DNA of 64,000 nucleotides, from assembly GCF_007830265.1 (NCBI RefSeq), contig NZ_VLKE01000002.1, positions 62,001-126,000 on the forward strand, given 5' to 3'. Origin of the DNA: Micromonospora olivasterospora. Its GTDB lineage: Bacteria > Actinomycetota > Actinomycetes > Mycobacteriales > Micromonosporaceae. Position 1 is the stretch's first letter; every line of letters begins with the position of its first letter. Below, piece after piece: positions 27,801 through 36,128 of the stretch. The notes beneath the pieces were generated by a model, which saw only the letters and a program-made list of their open reading frames with translations, was not told the origin of the DNA and ran no database searches. Position numbers and translations under genes: made by a program.

Positions 27801-28055
27801 CACCTTGAACCGGATCGTCTCCGCGCTGCGCCCGGCCTCCGCGCCGGGCGAGGATCGCAACACCCCGAGCGACGCGGCGCATGATGTCAATCTCCCTGGC
27901 TGCGCCCGGCCTCCGCGCCGGGCGAGGATCGCAACTTGAACTGGGTACGCAGGAAGGCGTGGACCTGGTCGAGCTGCGCCCGGCCTCCGCGCCGGGCGAG
28001 GATCGCAACCTTGCCGGCCAGCTGGATACGCAGCTGGTCCCGCTCGCTGCGCCCG
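21856..28055 (+). CRISPR. Type I-C CRISPR array, leader-proximal block (about 84 repeats)
   Basis: A 37-bp repeat beginning GCTGCGCCCGG and ending GAGGATCGCAAC recurs every 73-76 bases. Spacers are about 35-39 bp. By hand I count 83 whole repeats plus the left 10 bases of an 84th that is split by the IS21 element. Within the repeat, positions 5-12 (CGCCCGGC) pair with 19-26, leaving an 11-nt 5' handle. Repeats in this block are nearly identical. One spacer unit is tandemly duplicated (27157-27304). Long open frames across the block arise because the repeat has few stop codons, and they are not genes. Confidence 0.98.
27194..27304 (+). repeat. Tandem duplication of a spacer-repeat unit
   Basis: The spacer at 27194-27230, starting ATGAGACTCCTCCTGG, is repeated exactly at 27268-27304. 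The unit of one repeat plus one spacer has been duplicated, most simply by slippage or unequal recombination between repeats. Confidence 0.9.
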
Positions 28056-28116
28056 TGTCAACGACATTCGAAATTTGACCCTTTAGCGGCGGCCGAAATT
28101 TGACCCCCCTGGTTGT

Positions 28117-28938
28117 TTATCGGTCGTCGTTGGTGGCTGCGGGGACGCGGCCGAGGTCGCGGTTTTTGAGGCGGTAGCTGTCTCCTTTCAGGCTGATGAC
28201 TTCGGCGTGGTGGACGAGGCGGTCGATCATGGCGGCGGCGACGGTGTCGTCGCCGAAGACCTCGCCCCAGCGGCCGAAGGGTTTGTTAGAGGTGACGATG
28301 AGGCTGGCGCGTTCGTAGCGGGCGGAGATGAGTTGGAAGAACAGGTTCGCGGCTTCGGGTTCGAACGGGATGTAGCCGACCTCGTCGATGATGATCAGTG
28401 GGATGCGGCCGAGTTTGGTGATCTCGTCTTGTAGTCGGCCGGCGTTGTGCGCGGTGGCCAGTCGGGCGACCCATTCGGCGGCGGTGGCGAACGCGACGCG
28501 GTGGCCGGCTTGGCAGGCACGGATGCCCAGGCCGGTGGCGAGGTGGGTCTTGCCGGTGCCGGGAGGGCCGAGGAACACCACGTTGTCTCGGGCGGCGACG
28601 AAGTCGAGGGTGCCCAAGTGGGCGAGGAGGTCGCGTTTCAACGAGCGCTGGTGGTCGAAGTCGAACTCTTCCAGGGCCTTCCGGGCGGGGAAGCGGGCGG
28701 CGCGGATGCGGCCCTCACCGCCGTGGGACTCCCGGGCGGCGACCTCACGGTGGAGGCAGGCGGCCAGGAATTCCTCGTGTGTCCAGTTCTCGGTGCGGGC
28801 GCGGTCGGCCAGTCGGGTGACGGCGTCACGCAGGGTCGGCGCCTTGAGCGCGCGGGTCAGGTAGGCGATCTCGGCGGTGGTGTCCCGGCTGGTCGCCGTG
28901 CCGATACCTCCGGGGTGGGTGGTGGTCTTGGTGGGCAT
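28117..28938 (-). CDS. istB: IS21 helper ATPase IstB
   Basis: ATG 28938 overlaps the stop of the preceding small ORF by four bases. The 273-residue protein has Walker A GPPGTGKTHLATGL at about residue 120, Walker B LIIIDEVGYIPFEP near 185 and sensor residues around VTSNKPFGRWGEVFGD. It is the DnaA/DnaC-like AAA+ protein that assists IstA in target choice and strand transfer. It is full length, so the element may still be active. Confidence 0.93.
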   Translation of the reverse strand: MPTKTTTHPGGIGTATSRDTTAEIAYLTRALKAPTLRDAVTRLADRARTENWTHEEFLAACLHREVAARESHGGEGRIRAARFPARKALEEFDFDHQRSLKRDLLAHLGTLDFVAARDNVVFLGPPGTGKTHLATGLGIRACQAGHRVAFATAAEWVARLATAHNAGRLQDEITKLGRIPLIIIDEVGYIPFEPEAANLFFQLISARYERASLIVTSNKPFGRWGEVFGDDTVAAAMIDRLVHHAEVISLKGDSYRLKNRDLGRVPAATNDDR

Positions 28939-29273
28939 CAGGCCACCGCCTGTCGCGTGGCCGGTTCGCAGTCGGCGATGGTCCAGACGTGGACCGGATG
29001 GCCGGCGATGGTGCCGTGGGCCTCGATCCACGTGTGCGGGCCGCCGGCGCGGCGGTGCACCGGCGTCGACAACGCGTGGGCGTAGGCGGCCACGACCGCC
29101 GCCCGGGCCGCTTCGGTGCCGGTGCGGGCCGGGACCTGGATGTCGATGTCGACGTCGGCCACGGTCACCGACACGCGTTGCGTGCCGACGGCGTCCATCA
29201 ACGCGGCGGTGGCCAGCAAGGACGCGGCGGCGGTCAGCGCACTCGCCTGCGCCGCCGTGGTGGTGGGGGTCAT
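28938..29273 (-). CDS. Small accessory ORF between istA and istB
   Basis: The 111-residue product starts at ATG 29273, overlapping the istA stop (ATGA), and its own stop overlaps the istB start in the same way. It begins MTPTTTAAQASALTAAASLL, continues with strands such as RVSVTVADVDIDIQVPA, and has HTWIEAHGTIAGHPVHVW near the C-terminus. Classical IS21 elements have only istA and istB. This third, perfectly coupled gene is probably an element-specific helper. No family is recognised. Confidence 0.7.
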   Translation of the reverse strand: MTPTTTAAQASALTAAASLLATAALMDAVGTQRVSVTVADVDIDIQVPARTGTEAARAAVVAAYAHALSTPVHRRAGGPHTWIEAHGTIAGHPVHVWTIADCEPATRQAVA

Positions 29274-30517
29274 CAGGCCACCTCCGCCAGGTCGTCGCCG
29301 CTGGTGCCGAGGATCCGGTCGTAGTCGGCCAGGTCCCGACACGCCACCTGGGCCGCGGCGCGGCCTCGGGGCCGGTCTTGATACGCCTGCCGCATCACCG
29401 TTGCCGCCTTCGCGTGCTCGGGGTCGGTGATGGTCTGCTGCCGGGCCCAGCACCGTTCGTGCTCGCCGACCAGAACACCGGAGCGCAGGACGCGCACGGT
29501 GTGCAGATCGGCGGTGACCTCGACCCGGTGTCCCACGGCGTTTGGGTGCACCGAGTAGTCGCAACTGTCGAGCCGGACGTAGTGGTCACGTCCGAGTCGT
29601 ACCGTGTGCCGCCAGCCGATCGCCGTGGCCTCGCTCGGCGGCAACGCGCCCATCGCGGCCCGGTCCGCGCCGATCCGATCGGCCGGCGCCGCCGCATCGA
29701 GTGCCCGCTTCGGCCGGGTGTTGGCCAGGGCGATCCAATCAGCCAACTGGATGTTGAAATCGGCCACGCTGGCGAACCGGCGTCCGGGCAGGAAGGAGGT
29801 CTCCAGATAGCCGTTGGCACGCTCGACCAGGCCCTTGGACTCCGGATCCCGCGGGCGCAGGATCCGCACCCTGGTGCCCACCATCCCGCGCAGCACGCTG
29901 AACTGCGCGGTGAGTTTGGGCTGCGCGCCACCGTAGCGGCCCACCCCGGACTCGTTGTCCCACACCAACTCCCGCGGCACCCCACCCAGCTGAACCAGCA
30001 CCGCCCACTGCCCCAGGACCAGATCCTCCGCGGACCGCGTAGGGATCGTCGTCGCGCACAACCAGCGGGAATAGCCCGACACCATCACCAGCACCGGCGG
30101 GGAGGCCACCTGCCCGAACCCCAACGGAACCGGCGCCGGCGGGAACCACAGATCACACTGCGCCCGCTCGCCAGGCCCGTAGACAGTGCGCGAAGCCGGA
30201 TCAACCGGCGCATACACCGGCCGCAACTCACGGACCCGTTCCTTGAGCACCGTCAACGACCGCGTCCAACCGATACGCTCCGCGATCACCGTCGCCGGCA
30301 TGTCCGGAAACTCCTTCAACAACGCCCGGATCCGCGGCTCGGCCGCGTCCACGATCGAGCCCTTCGCCGCCCGCACGTACTTCGGCGGCTGCACCGACCG
30401 AACCGCGCTACGGACCGTGTTACGCGACAGCCCGAGCTTGCGCGCGATCGCCTTGATCGGCATCTGCTCGGCCAGGTAGAGCCGGCGGATTTCCGCCCAA
30501 TCCTCCACTTTGATCAC
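29273..30517 (-). CDS. istA: IS21-family transposase IstA
   Basis: This 414-residue protein starts at ATG 30517. It has an N-terminal helix-turn-helix (PIKAIARKLGLSRNTVRSAV) and a DDE integrase core. The catalytic Asp residues are in GERAQCDLWF and LVWDNESGVG, and the Glu is in ESKGLVERANGYLE. The C-terminal beta domain is present. All catalytic residues are visible, so the protein appears functional. It is the first gene of the leftward istA-orf-istB operon inside the element. Confidence 0.94.
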   Translation of the reverse strand: MIKVEDWAEIRRLYLAEQMPIKAIARKLGLSRNTVRSAVRSVQPPKYVRAAKGSIVDAAEPRIRALLKEFPDMPATVIAERIGWTRSLTVLKERVRELRPVYAPVDPASRTVYGPGERAQCDLWFPPAPVPLGFGQVASPPVLVMVSGYSRWLCATTIPTRSAEDLVLGQWAVLVQLGGVPRELVWDNESGVGRYGGAQPKLTAQFSVLRGMVGTRVRILRPRDPESKGLVERANGYLETSFLPGRRFASVADFNIQLADWIALANTRPKRALDAAAPADRIGADRAAMGALPPSEATAIGWRHTVRLGRDHYVRLDSCDYSVHPNAVGHRVEVTADLHTVRVLRSGVLVGEHERCWARQQTITDPEHAKAATVMRQAYQDRPRGRAAAQVACRDLADYDRILGTSGDDLAEVA

Positions 30518-30599
30518 CCTCCATGTCTTAACTCAAGATCACTGAAGGGGGTCAGTTTTGACCCGTCGACACGGGGTCATCTTTCACGCGTCGTCGACA

Positions 30600-33284
30600 G
30601 CCCGGCCTCCGCGCCGGGCGAGGATCGCAACATCGGCGTCACCCGCAGCAACGAACCGCTCAACCTCGGGCTGCGCCCGGCCTCCGCGCCGGGCGAGGAT
30701 CGCAACACCAACGGGGTCGGCGGCACCGTCGTCGAGGCCACCGGGGCTGCGCCCGGCCTCCGCGCCGGGCGAGGATCGCAACGGGGTGAGGACGATGCGG
30801 GTGATGCCGGCGGAGCACATCGCTGCGCCCGGCCTCCGCGCCGGGCGAGGATCGCAACCACCATCGGCAAGCTGTCCGTCCAGCGCGGGGGCGGCTGCTG
30901 CGCCCGGCCTCCGCGCCGGGCGAGGATCGCAACCAGCGGGTGGTGCCGAACCGGGTAGTGCCATCCCGGACGCTGCGCCCGGCCTCCGCGCCGGGCGAGG
31001 ATCGCAACAGATCGACGCCAAGAAGTTCGGCCGCAAGGCTGGCGTCGCTGCGCCCGGCCTCCGCGCCGGGCGAGGATCGCAACTCCACCTCCGACTCGGC
31101 GGCGATCCCATCTTTGAGAAGGCTGCGCCCGGCCTCCGCGCCGGGCGAGGATCGCAACTCGCCAATGCGCGCCCGCGTGCGGTCCAGTAGGACGAGCTGC
31201 GCCCGGCCTCCGCGCCGGGCGAGGATCGCAACCCTGTGACCCGAAGGATGCCAAAGGACTCGCGTCAGAGCTGCGCCCGGCCTCCGCGCCGGGCGAGGAT
31301 CGCAACGGGACAACGTCAGGTACGAGCCGACGTTGACGGACGTCGCTGCGCCCGGCCTCCGCGCCGGGCGAGGATCGCAACTTGACCACGACCCGGTAGT
31401 GCCAGGAGGACCGATACGCTGCGCCCGGCCTCCGCGCCGGGCGAGGATCGCAACGGTGCGGAGTTGTCTGGCCCATGCTTCGGATTCGGTGCGCGCTGCG
31501 CCCGGCCTCCGCGCCGGGCGAGGATCGCAACCATCGGACCCCCCACGGGTTCCGACCGGATCGTCTTGGCTGCGCCCGGCCTCCGCGCCGGGCGAGGATC
31601 GCAACGCCTTGTGCGCGGTGCTGACCACCACGTCGGCGTACCGGCTGCGCCCGGCCTCCGCGCCGGGCGAGGATCGCAACGCCTTGTGCGCGGTGCTGAC
31701 CACCACGTCGGCGTACCGGCTGCGCCCGGCCTCCGCGCCGGGCGAGGATCGCAACGGCTCGCCCTTGCGGTCGAGTTCGCCGGTCTCCCGCTGCGCTGCG
31801 CCCGGCCTCCGCGCCGGGCGAGGATCGCAACGACGGGGGCCGGCACCGACTTGTCGACTCGCGTGAAAGCTGCGCCCGGCCTCCGCGCCGGGCGAGGATC
31901 GCAACCCCGGGGGCCTGTTTCGTGCGGGCGCAGTGACGAAGTGGCTGCGCCCGGCCTCCGCGCCGGGCGAGGATCGCAACGTCTTGGAGGCGCGAATTGC
32001 GATGTGCAACATGCTGGCGCTGCTGCGCCCGGCCTCCGCGCCGGGCGAGGATCGCAACAGGACGACCTCGGTACCGCCATTGCCTTCGTGACCTCGGCGC
32101 TGCGCCCGGCCTCCGCGCCGGGCGAGGATCGCAACACCCGCGAACGCGCCATGGCCCAACTGACCGCGAACGGCTGCGCCCGGCCTCCGCGCCGGGCGAG
32201 GATCGCAACACCTCGCCGGCGCGGCCGTACGTGTCCGCGACGTCGCGGGCTGCGCCCGGCCTCCGCGCCGGGCGAGGATCGCAACTCCAGCTCGTCAAGC
32301 TCGGTCAGAGCCTTCATCACAGCGCTGCGCCCGGCCTCCGCGCCGGGCGAGGATCGCAACATGTACTGGCGGGCCAGGTCCTCTGCGCTCTCGTCCTGCT
32401 GCGCCCGGCCTCCGCGCCGGGCGAGGATCGCAACACCGACCCGGGTGAGGCCATCCGTGGGGTCGTCAACGGGGCTGCGCCCGGCCTCCGCGCCGGGCGA
32501 GGACCGCAACGGCCAGGTCCACAGTGCGGTTGTCGTCCATGGTGCGCTGCGCCCGGCCTCCGCGCCGGGCGAGGATCGCAACAACGGTGGCGGCGGGAAT
32601 TCGGTGCCGTCGCGCACGCTGCGCCCGGCCTCCGCGCCGGGCGAGGATCGCAACAGCTCGTTCCACGGCGTGATCAGCTCCTTGGTGCGGGAGCTGCGCC
32701 CGGCCTCCGCGCCGGGCGAGGATCGCAACCACCGCCCTGTTGGCCGCCGAGCTGGCCCAGCTGGGGCTGCGCCCGGCCTCCGCGCAACCGTAACGCCGCG
32801 CGGTACGTTCAGCCGCTCACGGACGGCTGCGCCCGGCCTCCGCGCCGGGCGAGGATCGCAACGACACGTCGTCAGGCCGGAACATCGCCAGGACGGTGCT
32901 GCGCCCGGCCTCCGCGCCGGGCGAGGATCGCAACCCGGGCTCGCTGCGCTTCAGCGGGGCCAGGTCGTCGCGCTGCGCCCGGCCTCCGCGCCGGGCGAGG
33001 ATCGCAACATGGTCGGCAAGTACGGCGCCGAGAACGGCCAGTACGTGCTGCGCCCGGCCTCCGCGCCGGGCGAGGATCGCAACGTCGTGGTCACCGCGCC
33101 AAGCGAGATCAGCGGGACGGACGCTGCGCCCGGCCTTCGCGCCGGGCGAGGATCGCAACGCGAGGATGGAGTCGGCGACCTGGCGGGACCGCTGATCGCT
33201 GCGCCCGGCCTCCGCGCCGGGCGAGGATCGCAACAATGTTGCCGCCGGTCACGTCCGCGACGACGCCGGGCGCTGCGCCCGGCC
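30600..33284 (+). CRISPR. Type I-C CRISPR array, leader-distal block (about 36 repeats)
   Basis: The block starts with the right part of the IS-split repeat (30600-30631) and continues with the same 37-bp repeat to 33284. Decay is visible at the distal end. The repeat at 32474 has T to C at position 31. That at 32766 keeps only the first 20 bases and then ends AACCGTAAC. The one at 33123 has C to T at position 15. The last, at 33272, is cut after 13 bases at the junction with a recombinase-like gene. One spacer is duplicated (31606-31643 and 31681-31718). Transcription from the leader would have to pass through a 2.5-kb oppositely oriented IS. Confidence 0.97.
31606..31718 (+). repeat. Second tandem spacer-repeat duplication
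   Basis: The spacer starting GCCTTGTGCGCGGTGCTGAC at 31606-31643 recurs exactly at 31681-31718 with one repeat between. This is independent of the duplication in the proximal block. Confidence 0.9.
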
Positions 33285-34307
33285 GACATCCTCGACCAAC
33301 TGCTGCAATCACCGAGGATGGCAGCGGTCGACTACCTCCGGAAACTGCTCATCGCCACCAACGTGCTGCCCGACCGGCTGGAACCTCTTGCCCGGCTCGA
33401 ACCGTGGCTCGACGCTCAGCTCGCTGACCAGCCCGCCGAGCACCAACGACTCGTGCGTCCTTTCGCCCAGTGGGTCGTCCTGCGCAAGGCCCGTCGAGCC
33501 GCCAGCCGCGGTCGATACACCGGCAGCTCCGCCAACGCCGACCGCGAGGACATCCGCCAGGCGCTCGTCCTACTGTCCTGGCTCGCGGAGCGCCACCTGA
33601 CGATCAATGACCTCACCCGAACCCACCTCGACGAGTTCATGACCGTCGCCGGATCCAAGCGACGTCGAGCGGTTCGGGCGTTCACCGCGTGGACCGCCGC
33701 CCGCCGGATCACCCCAGAGCTGATCATCGCTCGCCGCCGCGACGACACACCATCGCGATTCATCGCCGAGGAGCATCATCTTCACCTACTGCGACGCTGC
33801 CTAACCACCGGCGACCCCGCGCCGCTCGACGTGAAAGTCGCCGGCGGCCTCATCCTGCTATACGGCGTGCGCCTGTCGAAGATCCACGGGCTGACCACCG
33901 ACCGCCTGAGCCGAGACGACCGAGGCACCTACCTGGCGATCGACTCTGTGCCGGTTCTGCTGCCACCGAACCTCGCGCAGCTCGTCGACCAACTCATCGC
34001 GGAGCCACCACGCACGTTCGGTCTGCGGCCTGCCACTCCGGCCCCGACGTCCTACCTGTTCCCCGGCCGGCCGCCGACACGGCCCATCGGTCCGGCTACC
34101 CTCGGCGCCCGACTGCGCCAGCACGGCATCCCCGCCGGCGCCGCCCGCAACACCGCTCTCATCGCTCTCGCGGCCGAGCTGCCCGCAGCCGTGATCGCGG
34201 ACCTCTTCGGTCTCACCTACAAGACCGCCAGCGCCTGGAGCAGCTACGCGCAGACTGACTGGACCGCCTATCTCAACAGCCGGCCGGAGTCCGCCGATTG
34301 CGTTTAG
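33285..34307 (+). pseudogene. 5'-truncated tyrosine-recombinase-like gene fused to the array end
   Basis: From 33285 the frame reads DILDQLLQSPRMAAVDYLRK and continues for about 340 codons to 34307. The N-terminal part resembles a SAM-like core-binding domain (LTINDLTRTHLDEFMTVAG, then RRAVRAFTAWTAARR). The C-terminal part has LDVKVAGGLILLYGVRLSKI, YLFPGRPPTRPIGPATLG and a final SSYAQTDWTAYL. These fit a tyrosine-type site-specific recombinase. No start codon or ribosome site exists at its 5' end: the frame simply runs out of the last, broken CRISPR repeat. The gene has lost its beginning, and the catalytic Arg/His/Tyr set is not all clear. Confidence 0.65.
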
Positions 34308-34455
34308 TGCATAGAAGTCCGAGACGGGCGGTAACGTTCCTGTCGGCCCGGAAGGCACTCCGCACTTCCCAGCCCCCATGCCGGGGCGGGTGATCGGCCA
34401 GCAACGGCACCGGGAGCCGGATCCGAGAGGACGGCGGCGGCGGCCCGAACCCTAG

Positions 34456-35960
34456 TACGGCAGCCGCCATTGGTGGTCTGACCTCGCGGGACTCGGTGGG
34501 GGCGTGCAACGTGGACGCAGCCGCCTGTCGATCATGTGTTTGTGAGGACTACAAGATCGAAGGCGGCTGCGGTTGCCAGGGTAGCGGCTGGGCGCGCGGT
34601 GCGGGAACGGGCCGGGCTGTTGCAGCGGCTGCGGTCGTGCTTCGCCCGAACGCAGACGTGGCAGCACGCGGGAAGGTACATATCGGCGCTGGTCAGCCAG
34701 GTGCCGAAGCGCAACGGGTGGACCATCGCCGAGCAGGTCGGGGACGCCACGCCGGACCGCACGCAGCGGCTGCTGAACCGGGCGGTGTGGGACACGACGG
34801 CCGCGATGAGCCAGGTCCGGCGGTTCGCCGCTGCGGGTCTGGACGAGGCGGCGCGCCGTCGGCGGCGGCGTGGCCTGGTCGTCGGCGCGTTGGACGAGAC
34901 GGGCCAGCCCAAGCAGGGCAAGGCGACGTGCGGGGTGAAGCGGCAGTACATGGGGTGCGCGGGCCGGGTCGCGAACGGGATCAACACGGTGCACCTGTCC
35001 TACGTTCGGGAGAAGACGGGGCACGCGTTGATCGGGGCGCGTCAGTGGATCCCGGCCGAGCACATCACCGACCCCCGGGCCTCGGCCGGTATGGGACTGC
35101 CGCCGGAGGTGGAGTTCCGCACCAAGGGCCAGCTGGCCATCGATATCTGTGCTGATGCGTTCGCCGACGGCCTGGTATTCGACTTCGCCTGCGGCGACGA
35201 GGTGTACGGCAACTGCACACAACTACGGGAGTTCTTCGAGCAGCACGGGCAGGCGTACGTGCTGCGGGTCGCTGCCACCTTCATGATCGACCTGCCCTCC
35301 GAAGCGAAACTGACCTGCGCACAGGCCGTCACGCTGCTGGTCAAGGACAAGCGTCGGTGGGAGGTCCGCTCGGCCGGTACCGGGTCGAAGGGACAGCGCT
35401 GGTATGCCTGGGCGTGGATCGCCACCGCCTCGCCCCGCCATCATCTGCTCATCCGCCGTCACCTGCGCAGCGGTGAACTGGCCTTCCACTACTGCCATGT
35501 GCCCGAGGGGCAGATCCTGACCAAGACGAGGCTGATCCGCGCTGCCGGGCTGCGCTGGCCGGTCGAGGAAGATTTCGAGTTCAGCAAGGACCACTTCGGC
35601 CTGGACCAGTGCCAAGCGAGGCTCTACACCGCGATCCAGCGGCACACCGTGCTGGTCATGGCCGCCCTCGCGGTCTGCGCGGTCACCGCCGCCCACCTCG
35701 CCGACCGCACCGACACCCAGGCACCGCCGCCAAGCACACCGGACCAGCCGCCGCCACCCGAGCCCGGAATGATCCCGCTGACCGTCCCCGAGGTCAAACG
35801 ACTACTCGCCAACGCCCTCCAGCATCCGAAACCACCCGGCCACGCCACGCACTGGCTCAACTGGCGACGCCGTCACCAGGCCCGCGCCCGCTGGTTCCAC
35901 CAACGCACACGGCTGAACCGGGACTACACCCTGGTCAGCTAGCAACTGGCGGCTGCCGTA
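34456..35960 (+). mobile_element. IS701-family insertion sequence
   Basis: The 1505-bp element starts TACGGCAGCCGCCA at 34456 and ends with its exact inverse TGGCGGCTGCCGTA at 35960. It is flanked by the 4-bp duplication CTAG (34452-34455 and 35961-35964), which is the usual target of IS701 elements. One rightward transposase gene fills it. Perfect ends and target duplication indicate a recent insertion. Confidence 0.93.
34536..35942 (+). CDS. IS701-family transposase
   Basis: The 468-residue frame starts at GTG 34536 (GTG 34542 is also possible). It has the IS701 layout: an N-terminal helical part with NGWTIAEQVGDATPDRTQRL, then the first catalytic Asp in GLVVGALDETGQPKQG. The second Asp region is VFDFACGDEVYGN, and the Glu region is GLRWPVEEDFEFSKDHFGLD. 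The C-terminus is Pro-rich followed by LNWRRRHQARARW. It is intact and carried by an element with perfect ends, so it is likely active. Confidence 0.93.
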   Translation: MFVRTTRSKAAAVARVAAGRAVRERAGLLQRLRSCFARTQTWQHAGRYISALVSQVPKRNGWTIAEQVGDATPDRTQRLLNRAVWDTTAAMSQVRRFAAAGLDEAARRRRRRGLVVGALDETGQPKQGKATCGVKRQYMGCAGRVANGINTVHLSYVREKTGHALIGARQWIPAEHITDPRASAGMGLPPEVEFRTKGQLAIDICADAFADGLVFDFACGDEVYGNCTQLREFFEQHGQAYVLRVAATFMIDLPSEAKLTCAQAVTLLVKDKRRWEVRSAGTGSKGQRWYAWAWIATASPRHHLLIRRHLRSGELAFHYCHVPEGQILTKTRLIRAAGLRWPVEEDFEFSKDHFGLDQCQARLYTAIQRHTVLVMAALAVCAVTAAHLADRTDTQAPPPSTPDQPPPPEPGMIPLTVPEVKRLLANALQHPKPPGHATHWLNWRRRHQARARWFHQRTRLNRDYTLVS

Positions 35961-36128
35961 CTAGGCAACCGGGCCGCCGCCATTTTCTGCTCGCTGCCGT
36001 GGGCTCCACCGGGACGGCCATAACTGGCCCCACCACGGGTCTCGCCGAGAGTCAAGTAACGGTGCGTGAGGGCCAAGACTGCTGGTGCAGCGCGTGGCAG
36101 TGCGCGGATCTGCCGAGTTGAGTGCGCG

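Larger units (their letters stand above)
28056..30599 (-). mobile_element. IS21-family insertion sequence within a CRISPR repeat
   Basis: The 2544-bp element starts TGTCAACGAC at 28056 and ends GTCGTCGACA at 30599. Its two ends are inverted copies over about 26 bp with a few mismatches, sharing TGTC-ACGAC, GAAA and TGACCC. The 5-bp target duplication GCCCG lies at 28051-28055 and 30600-30604 and corresponds to repeat positions 6-10. It encodes istA, a small coupled ORF and istB, all leftward and all intact. The insertion splits one repeat and separates about 36 distal repeats from the leader. Confidence 0.93.

Noticed and set aside
21739..33427. Many long ORFs across the CRISPR array on both strands (up to 947 codons)
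   Set aside because: They consist of translated repeats (for example ARPPRRARIAT or PASAPGEDRN) that simply contain no stop codons.
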